Below are positions 26,120 through 36,562 of a DNA stretch of 64,000 nucleotides, one piece after another (the first letter of the stretch is position 1; each line of letters opens with the position of its first letter). The DNA comes from Dolomedes plantarius (lineage: Eukaryota > Arthropoda > Arachnida > Araneae > Dolomedidae): positions 57,355,802-57,419,801 of the forward strand of contig OU015493.1 of assembly GCA_907164885.2 (NCBI GenBank), given 5' to 3'. The notes beneath the pieces were generated by a model. It did no database searches. It was not told the origin of the DNA and saw nothing but the letters and a program-made list of their open reading frames with translations. A program made the position numbers and the translations under genes.

Positions 26120-27692
26120 CAGGGTGTCCCTAAACGACCGCTTAAACTCTGCACAGCTAGATTCCTCGTTGGGAGTACATAAAAACTGCCCAAAGAAGCG
26201 TTCCTGTACGATCCATAGTTTACGAAAAAAATATGAAAAACAAAGTATGACGTCACTGCCGGTGCAAGAAAAAAACACTTTATTGGACACATCAACAACA
26301 ATATTTGCATATCTTTCTGGACGATAATGTTTAAAACGTTCGCCGTGCATATCACGTCATGCATACGCTTGCGCCATGGAATGACGTTAAGCCGCCGTTG
26401 AACTGGTATTTAAAAGGCTGCATGTTGCAGCTACCGGTAGTCTTCGTATGGTGACCATGTACTCTGTTCGTGACTACTGCGACATGTACTTGATGTACGG
26501 CCGATGTAATGGATATGCCTTACGAACTGCTAGGGAGTATGCCCGTCGATATCCGTCCCGCCGTGCTCCCGATGTCAACGTCATCCGTAAGCTGGACGAC
26601 AGACTGCGAAATACGGGAAGCGTCTTGCCAACAGCCAATCTTCACGATACTGGAAGACCGCGGAGCGGCCTGACGGTAGCACAGGCGGATGCAATACTGC
26701 AGCGGGTAGAAGAGACGCCCGAGGTAAGCACACACGCATTAGCCCGTGAGATGACTTCGAGTAAAAGTACTGTGCACAGGCTTTTACGGTCTGAGAGGCT
26801 ACACCCATTTCGGTACACAACCGTGCAAGGTCTGAAACCAGATGACTTTCAGAAACGCGTGGCCTTCTGTGAATGGCTGTTGCAGCAACAGAACACAGAT
26901 AATGGTTTCATTGCTCATATCCTGTGGCCTAATGAATCATGTTTCACTCGTGATGGGGTATTCAACCATCACAACAGCCATATGTGGTCCCAGGTCAATC
27001 CGCATGCAACGTGTTAACCTCTTAACGTGTGGGCCGGCATACTCGGGGATCGCCTGCTTGGACCATATCTGTTGCCTGAACGGCTCTCGGGACAGTCGTA
27101 CTTGGTATTTCTCAAAGAGGTCTTAACCGAGTTCCTCGATGACATACCATTAGCGGCAATACAGGGACTTTGGTTCCAGCATGATGGGGCTCCGGCGCAT
27201 TTCTGTGCTCCTGTACGTGGTTGGCTGGATATGGAATACCCCGGCCACTGGATCAGACGTGGAGGTCCGGTTCTATGGCCGCCACGTTCGCCAGATCTTA
27301 CACCGTTGGATTTTTTCCTATGGGGCCATCTCAAGGAACTGGTGTATCGAGACGTAGTGACAACACAAATGGACTTAGTTGCTCGTCTGCATGCTGCTTG
27401 TACTTCGTGGGACCCCGCGATGCTGCAACGTGTGATGACAGCCAATTCCACGGCGTGCTCAAGCCTGCCTCGACATGCACGGAGGTCACTTTGAACATCT
27501 GCTTTAAATTGTGCATGCTGTTGATATGTTCAATAAAGTGTTTTTTCTTGCACTGGCAGTGGCGTTATACTTTGTTTTTCGTATTTTTCTCGTAAACTAT
27601 GGATCGTACAGGAACGCTTCTTTGGGCAGTTTTTATGTACTCCCAACGAGGAATCTAGCTGTGCAGAGTTTATGCGGTCGTTTTGGGGCACC

Positions 27693-27695
<3 letters not shown>
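26120..27695 (+). mobile_element. DD41D Tc1/mariner-type transposon, 1576 bp
   Basis: The inverted repeats are about 165 bp (26120-26284 and 27533-27695), starting CAGGGTGTCCC / CAGGGTGCCCC and sharing GAGTACATAAAAACTGCCCA and GTTCCTGTACGATCCATAGT. TA flanks both sides. One gene lies inside on the plus strand. It is inserted in the (TA)n tract of Helitron-A copy 2. Confidence 0.9.
26448..27494 (+). pseudogene. DD41D mariner-like transposase with one stop and a D-to-N change
   Basis: A single frame of 348 sense or stop positions. Residues 4-60 form a helix-turn-helix region of the kind found in arthropod DUF4817-type transposases (MYSVRDYCDMYLMYGRCNG). A second HTH lies near 95-115. The first catalytic position sits in HILWPNES: Asn162 (codon AAT, 26931-26933) where Asp is expected. 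The second Asp is D246 (WFQHDGAPAHF) and the third D288 (SPDLTPLDFFLW), with 41 residues between them. An in-frame TAA at 27018-27020 interrupts the middle. No other break was seen. An AATAAA follows the gene at 27532. The start could also be the Met at codon 4. Inactive as written. Confidence 0.85.

Positions 27696-27767
<72 letters not shown>
27696..27767. repeat. (TA)n microsatellite
   Basis: About 70 bp of pure TA directly after the DD41D element. It is the TA tract of Helitron-A copy 2. Confidence 0.95.
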
Positions 27768-27770
<3 letters not shown>

Positions 27771-28576
27771 AAAAATTCATTGATTCTCACAATTCACAGC
27801 AAAATCCTCTCAATCAATTCTTGTCCCAACAAAAGACAACCATGGAGTCCCGAGACAACGCAGCTAGATAACAGAGTGGCAGAAGAAAGCGCTCCCAGAG
27901 AATGCAAACCTGAAGGCGAGGCACCAGTGTGACTGAGTTTTTGACATAAAGTTGAAAAGACATTAGTTTCGGTCAACCCCTTGATCGATGATGATCGGGG
28001 AAGATTAAGCGACTTAAAGCAATCAGCTGATGTCCTGACGAAGGAAGTGACTCACCAATCGGATCTCCGAAAAGCGATGTTACTTTAAAGGCACCAATTA
28101 AAACGCTTTTAAATATCGAGCGATCGCAGCCCTAGAATTACGAGTTGCGTCGCTGCGAACTAAAAAAAGTCAGTCAGCGTCTAGACCTGTATCTAGAAGG
28201 TCGCTACTCCCACATTGACGCCATGAATTACGATTTCTTATAAGTGCTTGTGATAGGCAAAGCTTTTCTCGACTCCCTGTCGATTTGTTTCGTGGAGAAA
28301 CAGTGTCATAGCTATCGTAGATAGCTCACTACTTTTAAATCCCGAACTGATCTGTTCATTAGGTTCTCCGTTGGACTCTGATTACGTCTCGACTTACAAT
28401 CTAGACTGGTATTCTTCAGCTGAATTTGTTCCCTGCACGTTATTTCGAGTGTATAATCTACAGTGTTGTAAAAAAAAATTGCATCGAATTCATCTCACTG
28501 TAAATAAATCATTTCATTTAATATTACTTGATTGTATCGTCGTCTTTTACGCGCTACCATTCGGTGAATTCTTTAC
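27768..28576. mobile_element. Unidentified 809-bp insert in Helitron-A
   Basis: It interrupts the Helitron between its TA tract and the ATATATATTTGGCATT block. The ends are imperfect inverted repeats, GTAAAAAATTCA and TGAATTCTTTAC, suggesting a DNA transposon, though a solo LTR is possible because an AATAAATCATTTC lies 75 bp from the right end. Base composition is more balanced than its surroundings. The frames at 27794-27976 (minus) and 28371-28610 (plus) show no domain. Confidence 0.45.
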
Positions 28577-28682
28577 AATATATATATTTGGCATTGGTTG
28601 CATACATTGACCGTTGTATTTAATCTGAATCTACTCCGTAGCGAAGCACGGGTATTCAGCTAGTATATTATAATTTAGCAAA

Positions 28683-28920
28683 AGGGCGCCCACTCAGTAT
28701 AGTGGTTAGCTTTCTGAGCCGCCCCGCAGTGGGCTTGGGTTTTAATTGCGAATAAGATTTGGTCGTCTTTTTGTCGTCCCCCTCATAGGGAGCAATGTTG
28801 CCTTACCCATAGGGTGCTTCCATAATAAAGTAGCCAGTAAAACACGGATCTCCTTAGGACAGTGTCAAGAAGTACCTACAAACAGAGACAAGTGCCTGCC
28901 GCATTGGGGGAAAAAAAAAT
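28683..28920 (+). repeat. SINE-B-like, diverged copy
   Basis: The head has CAGTATAGTGGTTAGCTTTC (A-box-like) but a poor box B. The body shares GTCGTC-CCTCATAGGG-GCAATGTTG, CCATAATAAA and GACAAGTGCCT with the copies at 40205 and 58190. It ends in an A run at 28910-28918. Confidence 0.65.
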
Positions 28921-29936
28921 AATTGTGCAAAAGCTTAAAGAAAAAATATGATCTGAGCTTATGTGTCGAATTTACGTTTAATAATTATTTAAGGACCGAA
29001 GACTTATAAAAAAAAAATTGTTTCATCAACAATTTTTAGGCAGTGCTCATTAATTAATGTTATTCCGCAACTGAAATATGCATATGGAACGGAATGTCAG
29101 CAAATCTATGTTGTGTTTTCAAGGTTCCGCCGTAAAACTGCACGTTTCATTATTGTTTACGAACAAATAACTCTGCTACCATTGATCCTAAAAGTTACGC
29201 ATAAAAGTTATTTTGCCCTTGAGCGGAAAAATGTCTTTTAAAGGCATTTTCCCCCGAATATAATGATTTTTGCGATTTGTCAGAACCCTGTGTCAAATAC
29301 CTGGAATATTTCTACTTCAGAATGCGGTCCTTATTTCCGTGAATGCTGAAATAATTTCGCAATTAATTAAAATGTAGAAAATACCGTAATTTTCAAGAAC
29401 TAAAAGTTTTTTTGTTAAATAAAACTACGGGTAAAATCTTGCGCGAGACGAAATGAAGCATTGTTAGGTATCTGCATTAAAAAGTAATGAATTATGCGCA
29501 ATATTTCATTTTCCCCCCCTTTGTGTCACTTTCGAGCATTGTCTTTTTAATAAGAAAGTGATTCATTTAATGCGTTTCTCTTAACATCATCGCCATATCT
29601 AAAAAAGTAAATGAATGAAAGAGGTTAGATTCAATTTTTGTTGAAAGCGTATTCATTTCAGCGTTTCATTGTTATCCGAATGCCAGGTTTTTTTTTTTAT
29701 TTGCCTTTTTTAAAAAATGTGGCCTACTTCCAGGAGCAGCCAACTCTTCTGTAATGACCAGGGGAGTACAATGTGACTCCTTCAGTGGCTTACTTGTACC
29801 CAGTCATTCAATGTTTCTGAGTTGACTGGTTGTACGGAACTTTCAATCACTATAATTATTTAGTTTCCGATTCCGACATCTGTAAGCGTGTCATTCAACC
29901 AGTCTATTACAACTATGCCAGGTAGTTAATGATTCC
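28921..29936. other. Unrecognised AT-rich spacer
   Basis: No gene or repeat recognised. Confidence 0.5.
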
Positions 29937-30661
29937 TTAAGGCTGCTGTGCACTAACCCTATTAGATTCGCTCACCTCAATGTTAACCTATGGAGAAAAT
30001 GTGTCCAAGGATTGCAGACTTGGATTTACAGATTTTCTTTTTTAAATTGTACTCCGTAATAGAGAAAGAAATTTTACACTTTGGGGCATTTTTTGTTTTT
30101 TTTAAGAAAAATTACAAATAATATTTTTAAATTTAAATTATTCTGGGAAAAAAATCTCGTATAGGGTAGATGTCCCAAATATCGCCTACTCTAACTTTTT
30201 TTTTCGACATTTCATCCCCTTTTTTGTTTCTGATTAGGCTGGAAACTCAAAGAATATCTTTGTTATCCTGAGATCAACCAGCTCCAAAAGCAGTGTCAGT
30301 TTAAGTTATGTAGCTAAATTGGAAAAATGGAAATTTCCAGTGAACTCCATAGCGGTTGCTAATATTGCCTACCTCTGTTCCTATTGCCACCTACCAGGCG
30401 AAATTAGGAGCACCTGTTAAAAGGCGTTGCTAGCAAAGTCTCTATTTAATGCACTTTCAAATGGTATAAGCAAAATTAGAATTTGGATTCACCTACCTGG
30501 TCATTCACTGGATTCTGATTCTTTGGAGCCAAAGTTTACGAAGACAACAGCCAAAACAACTTCAGGCGCCATATAGTTTCTGTTGTCAGTGATAGGAGCG
30601 TTGTCGCTATCACCGCTGTTAGTACAAACCCAGAACTAAGGAGTTACTGCATTTTCTCATA

Positions 30662-31966
30662 CAGGGTGGCTAATAAATACTGTAACACTCCAAAAAATAA
30701 GAGTTAATTTTAATCGTTTTTAAAAACAATTTATCTATCTATTTGTGTGATTGGCAACTTTTTGTAAACGCAGACGATTTTTGTTTAAAGTAAAACATGT
30801 AGAATATTTTTAAAGATGGAAGCCAAAAGGTTAATGGTTAAACAGCTTTTTGATCGCGGATTTTCTGCAGGTAAAATATTTAATCAATTAAAATGCCTTG
30901 GTTTTAATAGGACGTTTATATATAGGACTATAAATCGATTATTGGATACCAATAGCTGTAAAGATCGACCAAGGTCCGGTCGTCCACGCACTGTTCGTAC
31001 AAAAGAACGTATCAAAAGAATTCGTGAAAAGATACGAAGAAATCCACAACGTTATGCAAATAAAATGGCTGCAGAAGAGAACATCAGTCGCAGAACTATG
31101 CAACTTATCATAAATGAAGACCTGGGTTTTCGCCCTTATCGCAAAAGAAAAGTTCAAGGTTTGACTACTGCACAAATAGTAAAAAGGTTACAAAGATGTA
31201 AGAAATTGCTGAACCGGCACGGTAGCAAAAGTGTTGAAAAAATAATTTTCTCTGATGAGAAGCTGTTTTGTACAGAACAAAGTTATAATGCTAAAAATGA
31301 TGTTGTATATTCAGCAACCTTCGAGGATATACCTGAAAATCTTCGAACTGTTAAACGCTTTGAGAACAAGAATTCTGTTATGGTTTGGGCTGCAGTGTCA
31401 CACAATGGAAAACTGCCTCTGAAATTCATCGATAAAGGGGTAAAAATCGATGCTGAATATTAGAAACAGGAAGTATTGGCTACACGTTTATTACCACATG
31501 CTAACAGATTGTATCCCAAAAAGAATTGGATATTTCAGCAAGATTCTGCACCGTCCCACCGATCCAAAACAATACAGGAATGGCTCCATGACAATTGCCC
31601 GAAGTTTATCAAGCAAGAAGATTGGCCACCTTCTTCACCAGATCTAAATCCTTTAGACTATTGCATTTGGGGGATTTTAGAGTCTAAAGTAAATGCTAAG
31701 CAGCACAGAAGTTTGGACTCCCTCAAAGCTTCCATACGGAGTGAATGGGACAAATTACCTCATAAAATGATTCGTGCCGCAATAGGACAGTGGCGTAAGA
31801 GATTATCTTTAGTAATCGATAAAGATGGCGGTCGATTCGAGTAAAATTATTTCATGGTAAACTTCCATGTATAATGTTCATAATATTGTTGTATTTTCCA
31901 TTTTCTATTTCATCTGTGTGTAATTAAATGATTCGATATTTGTCACAGTATTTATTAGCCACCCTG
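30662..31966 (+). mobile_element. maT (DD37D) transposon, 1305 bp
   Basis: The terminal repeats CAGGGTGGCTAATAAATACT are perfect for at least 20 bp at both ends and flanked by TA (30660-30661, 31967-31968). The length and single gene fit the maT clade of IS630/Tc1/mariner. It is the innermost element of a three-level nest, hence the youngest there. Confidence 0.9.
30816..31844 (+). pseudogene. maT-type DD37D transposase, one nonsense codon
   Basis: A single frame of 343 codons from an ATG 154 bp inside the left end. The N-terminal HTH spans about residues 5-45, RPRSGRPRTVRT (51-62) is the typical linker (GRPR motif), and a second HTH lies near 85-100. The catalytic residues are D147 (EKIIFSDEKLF), D243 (FQQDSAPSH) and D281 (SPDLNPLDYCIW). 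There are 37 residues between the last two, which defines the maT clade. The only break is TAG at 31461-31463 (codon 216), between the first and second Asp. All else is open to the TAA at 31842, so loss of function looks recent. It may be polymorphic. Confidence 0.88.
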
Positions 31967-32257
31967 TACATAGCGCGAATCATACTTTAGAAACACGAGT
32001 AGGCGATATTAGGCACAGGGGCGATATTTGGAACACTCACCCTAGTGCGTTTTTAAAGCTCATAAATTCATTTGGGGTACGAAATTTATATAATGAATCC
32101 TGCTGCAAGGGGCAGAAAAGTTCAGGCTATCCGAAAATACCATTTTTATTGGATTATGAGCATTTATGTAGCTGTAAATAGTAGACAAATTTATTTCATG
32201 GGTTTCTCCATTGAGAAGAGCGAATCCAATAGCATAGCAGCCTTAAGACATCATGGC

Positions 32258-33019
32258 TAGGGATACGTAAATTTCACAAAAAAATATCGAAATTTTGCCA
32301 CAACAAAAAACACAGTACATAAAATTTCGCATTTATTGGCAAAAAAATATGTACATTCAAAATTTTCACGTTTATTTTTAAAAAAATTACCATTTTACTT
32401 ACTTTGATAGGTAAGTATCAAAATTCTTAGTTAAAAGCTAACATTGTAATAGTCTCCACATTATGTTACTTAAGTCTTTTCCTTCTGTCATTAATTACTG
32501 TGTTGTACCTTCTAAACTATCTCAGCATCTCCTCTGTTAACGGGACTAAAGAAGATTTGTAAAGCTGCCTTTGCAGAGTTATGGTAGCACCATTTCGTTG
32601 CAATTAAAATCTGTATAACATCAACAGGAGTCTCTATCTGAAATGCCCTTGATTTTGGCGCTCAAGAGACGTTATTAAATCTACTAAATTGCTCCACAAA
32701 TCTTGATGGTTGATTTTTACAGTTATATTTTTAAGTTCGACTCCGGTACGGACAAATTGTCCAAGTTAAATTCTGAGCAAATCCGAAGGCGAGTGAGATT
32801 TCTCAGTTAAAGACATCGGATGGTCTTAAGAAATTGGGAGTTAAACAATTATGTTAATAAATTATTAGTATTATTTTGTAATTACGCTTAAAAATCCGTT
32901 TGTCACCGAGTTTTCTCCGAAAAGTAGCAAAGAAATAATTTTCGCATTTATTCGCTCATATCGGCAAATTTCGCATTTATTCGCATGTATTTCGTAAATA
33001 CAAAAATTACGTATCCCTA
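32258..33019. mobile_element. hAT MITE, 762 bp, perfect TSD
   Basis: The termini are TAGGGATACGTAA and TTACGTATCCCTA, with a perfect 8-bp duplication ATCATGGC (32250-32257, 33020-33027). Subterminal repeats of TTTCGCATTTATTGGC / TTTCGCATTTATTCGC occur near both ends, a common site type for hAT transposase binding. There is no open frame of note. It lies 11 bp from the nested TTAA MITE. Confidence 0.85.
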
Positions 33020-33172
33020 ATCATGGCATGTTAACTTGCAATAACTGCTAGAAAATGAACACCAGGTTTTCTCGGAATCTTCTGATGAAATCGTGGTTAA
33101 TTAGTGTAACAATAAGTTATTTCTCGACAAAGTTTTGCGAGAAAAATATTCTTTTTTTTTTTTTTTTTTTAA

Positions 33173-33464
33173 CGTAGGATTACATTCCTCCATAACGGAC
33201 CTGTGGAAATGAAAATTTCAGACGCTAAAACTGTCCGTCCTTCCATCCTCGCGAATTATAATTTTGGCAGCGCGCCAAACCCAGTATATTGCTTGGACAA
33301 GTTAAACAGAAAAGTACCAAGATGCGTAAAAATTTTGGCATGCATATATGTATATATATACATACGTACATGTATATAGATACCTATATACATACAAAAG
33401 AGGTAAGCAACGATAAGTAATCCTACGTTAATGACCCGTGGTAGTCCGTTAGAAGAGATTACCT
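33173..33464 (+). repeat. AACGTAGGATTAC-ended repeat, copy 1
   Basis: It begins TTAACGTAGGATTAC after a T run and has the inverted GTAATCCTACGTTAA at 33417-33431. Homology to the inverted copy at 50806-51030 continues past this point (CCCGTGGTAGT...TTAGAAGAGATTACCTGA), so the inverted TTAA ends are inside a longer repeat. Confidence 0.6.
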
Positions 33465-34440
33465 GAATTTTCTTGTATAAGATACTTCATTGAGAGATGG
33501 TGGTTTATTTTTAATACTACTACTAAATTTGGGCTTGATTGAAGCCTAAGATATTATCCATTGGCAAAAGTCCTTTCTAATATCTCTTTTATTTTTGAAT
33601 GTATAATGTGTTGCAGCTCATAATCCTGGCCGTTTGCCTTATTTTATATCGTTGCCTCATTGAATCGATTTTCAGAATCGATTTTCGAAGTTTCAGATTA
33701 AAATAGATAAGAAAAATTTTATCTGAATCTTTTCGGAAAATTGAAGAAATAAACTTTTGGCATCATTTAATTGCAGGAAGAAAAGAAAAATCACACGAAA
33801 AAAATCAACATTAACCTCACCGTAGAAGTTTCAAGGAAGTTGGCTCAAAAGAGATCTTGTTTAGTAACATTCGGAAAATAATTATGGAATATATAGTAAT
33901 GAAGGTTATTTTTCTCAATTAGTTTTATTTTGTATATATTACAAGTTATTCAGAGTAAAATTATAAAGGTATTCAGTTATACATAGAAATCAGTTCGTCT
34001 CTACTTTGAAGTTATTAATTGTTTTTTATTAATGATCCATATACGAAAAGATAGAGATCTCTTCGAGTATCTGGTTTAAGGTCTGTCTTACAGTGCTCAC
34101 GCCTTCCTTATCTGATTAATGATATACCGTTGGAGCTTTAACTAATCTATCTAGAAGGCCTAAGGCTCGCCTTGTGTCTAAATCACCAGGAAAAAAAATT
34201 ACTAAAAAGTTAAATTTATCATTGTAAAATTTACAATGAGAAAAAACTACACAAAGAGTTGAGTCTACTCCTAGCTGTTTATACTAAAAAAGTTTCTGAT
34301 CATAAAAATCACAAAACATTGTGTTTGTGTATGTGTGAGGGGGTGGGGCTATTAATATCGCTCTGTTTGATTAGGTCTGCAACTATATTAAAGTGTTCTA
34401 ATATATAAAAATATACTTTAAGCAGCCATTGTATGAATGA
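33465..34440. other. Unrecognised AT-rich spacer
   Basis: No gene or repeat recognised. Confidence 0.5.
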
Positions 34441-34518
34441 CTAGCTGAATACCCGTTCTTCGCTACGAAGTACATTCAAATTAAATACAATGGTCAAGGT
34501 ATGCAATTAATGCCAAAT

Positions 34519-34572
<54 letters not shown>

Positions 34573-35027
34573 AAAAAAATCGTAACGATATTTTTATAGA
34601 CAAAATAATGTAGAAGATAGTACAGTTAATATAGTACAGTTAATAAAGAATATACAGTTAATATAGTACAGTTTGAAGATAGTACAGTTAATATAGTACA
34701 GTTTGAAGAACATTTTTTTTACTGTATTTTAATATTTTTTGGATATTGCCCAATCGTCTGCCGCATTAGAAAGAAAAAAAAAAAATTTTGTCAATTTATT
34801 TCGTTGTTATGCAAACTTTAAAGAATGTTACAAAAATAGCTTAAAAATTTTATTTTAAAAAATCTAAGAATTTTTGAAAAATCTTTCTTAGTGCACCCCT
34901 ACACAATAAGAAGAATCGCCATGCAAAATTTCAACCCTTTAGGTCCAGCGGTTTGGTCTGTGCGTTATCTGTCAGTCAGTCAGTCAGTCAATCAGCCAGT
35001 CAGTTACGGAACTGTTTTATAAATAGA
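34441..35027 (-). mobile_element. Helitron-A copy 3
   Basis: On the minus strand it runs TCTATTTATAAAACAGTTCC to GTACTTCGTAGCGAAGAACG-GGTATTCAGCTAG. The outside bases are A (34440) and T (35028). The internal TA tract is at 34521-34566. A short direct repeat ATATAGTACAGTT... is expanded at 34620-34705. About 150 bp of the standard interior is deleted (the GATCATAAAAATTCC region is missing). Confidence 0.8.
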
Positions 35028-35389
35028 TAATAACAGCTTTCACTTTTGTTTTTATTTTCTTACTTATTTTTAAAATTTCCCCTTCTCTCCTTCTCTCCTT
35101 CTCTATTCCTATTTTTCTTTTCTTAATGTAAATATCGATATCAGTGGGTGATTTCTGGCATGAATTTTATAGCAATCCAATTGTAACAAGAAAAAAAAGC
35201 CTGAGACTATATCTTAGAATGGACTTAGATTTATGTTTTTAAGACTCACCTACCTGAATTCGACTCACGTTGTTGTCGGGGACGTTTGCATCTGTTTGGA
35301 ATAGGTTTTTGATAGCACAGGTCTTAGGTCCCTAGTTTACCAAAAGTTAATTTTTTTATTTTATAAATGCTGGTCATTTGGCCACTAGG
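35028..35389. other. Unrecognised spacer
   Basis: Nothing recognised; includes a CT-rich run (35082-35106). Confidence 0.5.
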
Positions 35390-35550
35390 CCTTTAGACAA
35401 CGGGCTCTCCAATAATTCAAATCAAGGGACTTAAAATTTAAAAGTGCTGGGGAAACAGTCGTGCCGGTAAAAAGTCTAAAACATGCGACCGCAGCAAAAC
35501 GCGGAGAGTCAGGAACAAAATAAGAACCCTATAGGATTTTTACTCTATGT

Positions 35551-36292
35551 CAGCGGTTTCCAACCTTTATGCTACTACGCTTCCCTAAAAAAAAAAAAAA
35601 TTTCCGCTCCTCCCTAAAATTTTTTTTTTTCCGTGCCTCCCTAAATATTTTTTTCCCGCGCCTCCCTATCTTTAAATAGATATAATAATCTAGTCACGTT
35701 TTAAATAATAATAACTTTATTACAAAAAAATGAAAACTACAATTAACAGAATAATAACAAGATTTTACTATAACTATGTGAACATGCATATTTATTTTTA
35801 TATTAAATTACTAATTAAACTACATCTAACGCATAAAAATTTAATGCGAGGGTTGTTGTTGTTTATTGGCTCAAAGTTTATCAAATATCGGGGGTAATGT
35901 GAAGAGTGCCACTCGTAACTCTTTTTCGACAATTAACCTGGTTCGATATTTGGTTTGCAGCTAGTGCCGAAAAGCCCGTTTTGCATAAAGAAGATGTTAC
36001 AAACGGTAGAAGCACTTGTATTGTTTTGCAATACAAAGATTCATACTTTCCACTAAGATTCATCCAAAATTGAATTATGCTTTCATTTTGAAACTTTTGT
36101 TTTAGTGAGCTATCGCATGACAATTCTATCAATTTTTCTTTTCCGATGGTTGTCAACTCAAATTCGTCTATTTTAGATATTATGGCTTATTCGTTTATTT
36201 ATAGATTTATGGTATAAACATTGATTTTTTATTAAAAATGTTTTGGCGCCTCCCCTGGCAATAGTCCGCGCCTCCCAGTTTGGAAACCGAGG
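35551..36292 (-). mobile_element. hAT transposon remnant inserted in the LINE
   Basis: The left end CAGCGGTTTCCAACC and right end (inward) CCTCGGTTTCCAAAC are related inverted repeats of hAT type. CCGCGCCTCCCTA-type subterminal repeats occur at 35600-35670 and 36245-36280. No clean 8-bp duplication was found, so the right boundary is approximate. It holds the C-terminal end of a transposase. Confidence 0.65.
35881..36177 (-). pseudogene. hAT transposase C-terminal dimerisation region
   Basis: The frame is open from about 36177 to TGA at 35881-35883. It reads KLIELSCDSSLKQKF, then FWMNLSGKYESLYCKTIQVL and LPFVTSSLCKTGFSALAANQ. This is the hAT C-terminal dimerisation pattern as in ZBED5-like transposases (FW...Y..L...A...LLPF.TS.LCE.GFSA). 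The BED finger and catalytic core are missing. The conserved Glu after Cys (CE.GFSA) is Lys here. Confidence 0.75.
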
Positions 36293-36562
36293 TTCTTCTC
36301 TTGAGGATTCATTAAACTTTGATTTAAAAGCCTTTTTGCAGGTCATTCTTAAAAAAAGCTTAGAGGAATGGTATGTCAAGGACCTGTGAGGTTTCTGCAA
36401 AATTTCTACGCTCTTCTTGGCTAGAAGGTCCGCTATCTCATTTCCAGGTAAGACACAAGGTACAGGAACCCACTGAAAGGAGATCCGGGTGTACCAAAAG
36501 TTAACTACAGTAAAAACCTCACAACCAAATAAACCAATACCGAAAGTGTGCCAATTGTACAA

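Larger units (their letters stand above)
24036..28663 (+). mobile_element. Helitron-A copy 2, split by three insertions
   Basis: The 5' end A|TCTATATATA is at 24036; its continuation TAAAACAGTTCCGTGACTGA resumes at 25481. The 3' end GTAGCGAAGCACGGGTATTC-AGCTAG ends at 28663, followed by T. Between them sit a Tc1-like element (24046-25478), a DD41D element (26120-27695) with an adjoining (TA)n tract, and an unidentified 809-bp insert (27768-28576). Without these the Helitron would be about 750 bp. Confidence 0.8.
30164..32042. mobile_element. GGG/CCC-ended DNA element, split by maT
   Basis: The ends read GGGTAGATGTCCCAAATATC and, from the right inward, GGGTGAGTGTTCCAAATATC, then GCC, with TA on both sides. 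A second GGCGATATTAGGC-type motif is near each end. Minus maT it is about 575 bp and non-coding. The superfamily is uncertain; the TA target fits Tc1/mariner/pogo relatives. Confidence 0.65.
29941..32242. mobile_element. TTAA MITE copy 3, split by a nested pair of elements
   Basis: TTAA lies at 29937-29940 and 32243-32246. The left half (29941-30161) and right half (32043-32242) match copy 1 on either side of its internal GGTACAGTGTGTTTT region. The right terminal repeat has lost a few bases (GGTTAGTAC is absent). About 420 bp of MITE surrounds 1.88 kb of insertion. Confidence 0.8.
35390..36545 (-). pseudogene. LINE (Jockey/R1-like) RNase H end, split by a hAT
   Basis: On the minus strand 36545-36293 reads ISFQWVPVPCVLPGNEIADL-LAKK, the end of the RNase H domain of a non-LTR retrotransposon. 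GNEIAD with its Asp is kept, but the usual SH before it has become VP. After the hAT, 35530-35400 continues with PDSPRFAAVACFRLFTG, the block that normally follows RNase H, with small frame breaks and a stop. No reverse transcriptase is left. The clade is inferred from these two motifs only. Confidence 0.6.

Noticed and set aside
27683..27790. Open frames coding for long Tyr-Ile repeats over (TA)n tracts (also near 48928, 50045, 59596, 61042, 62332)
   Set aside because: They are microsatellites read as codons; they have no start context, domain or flanking coding sequence.
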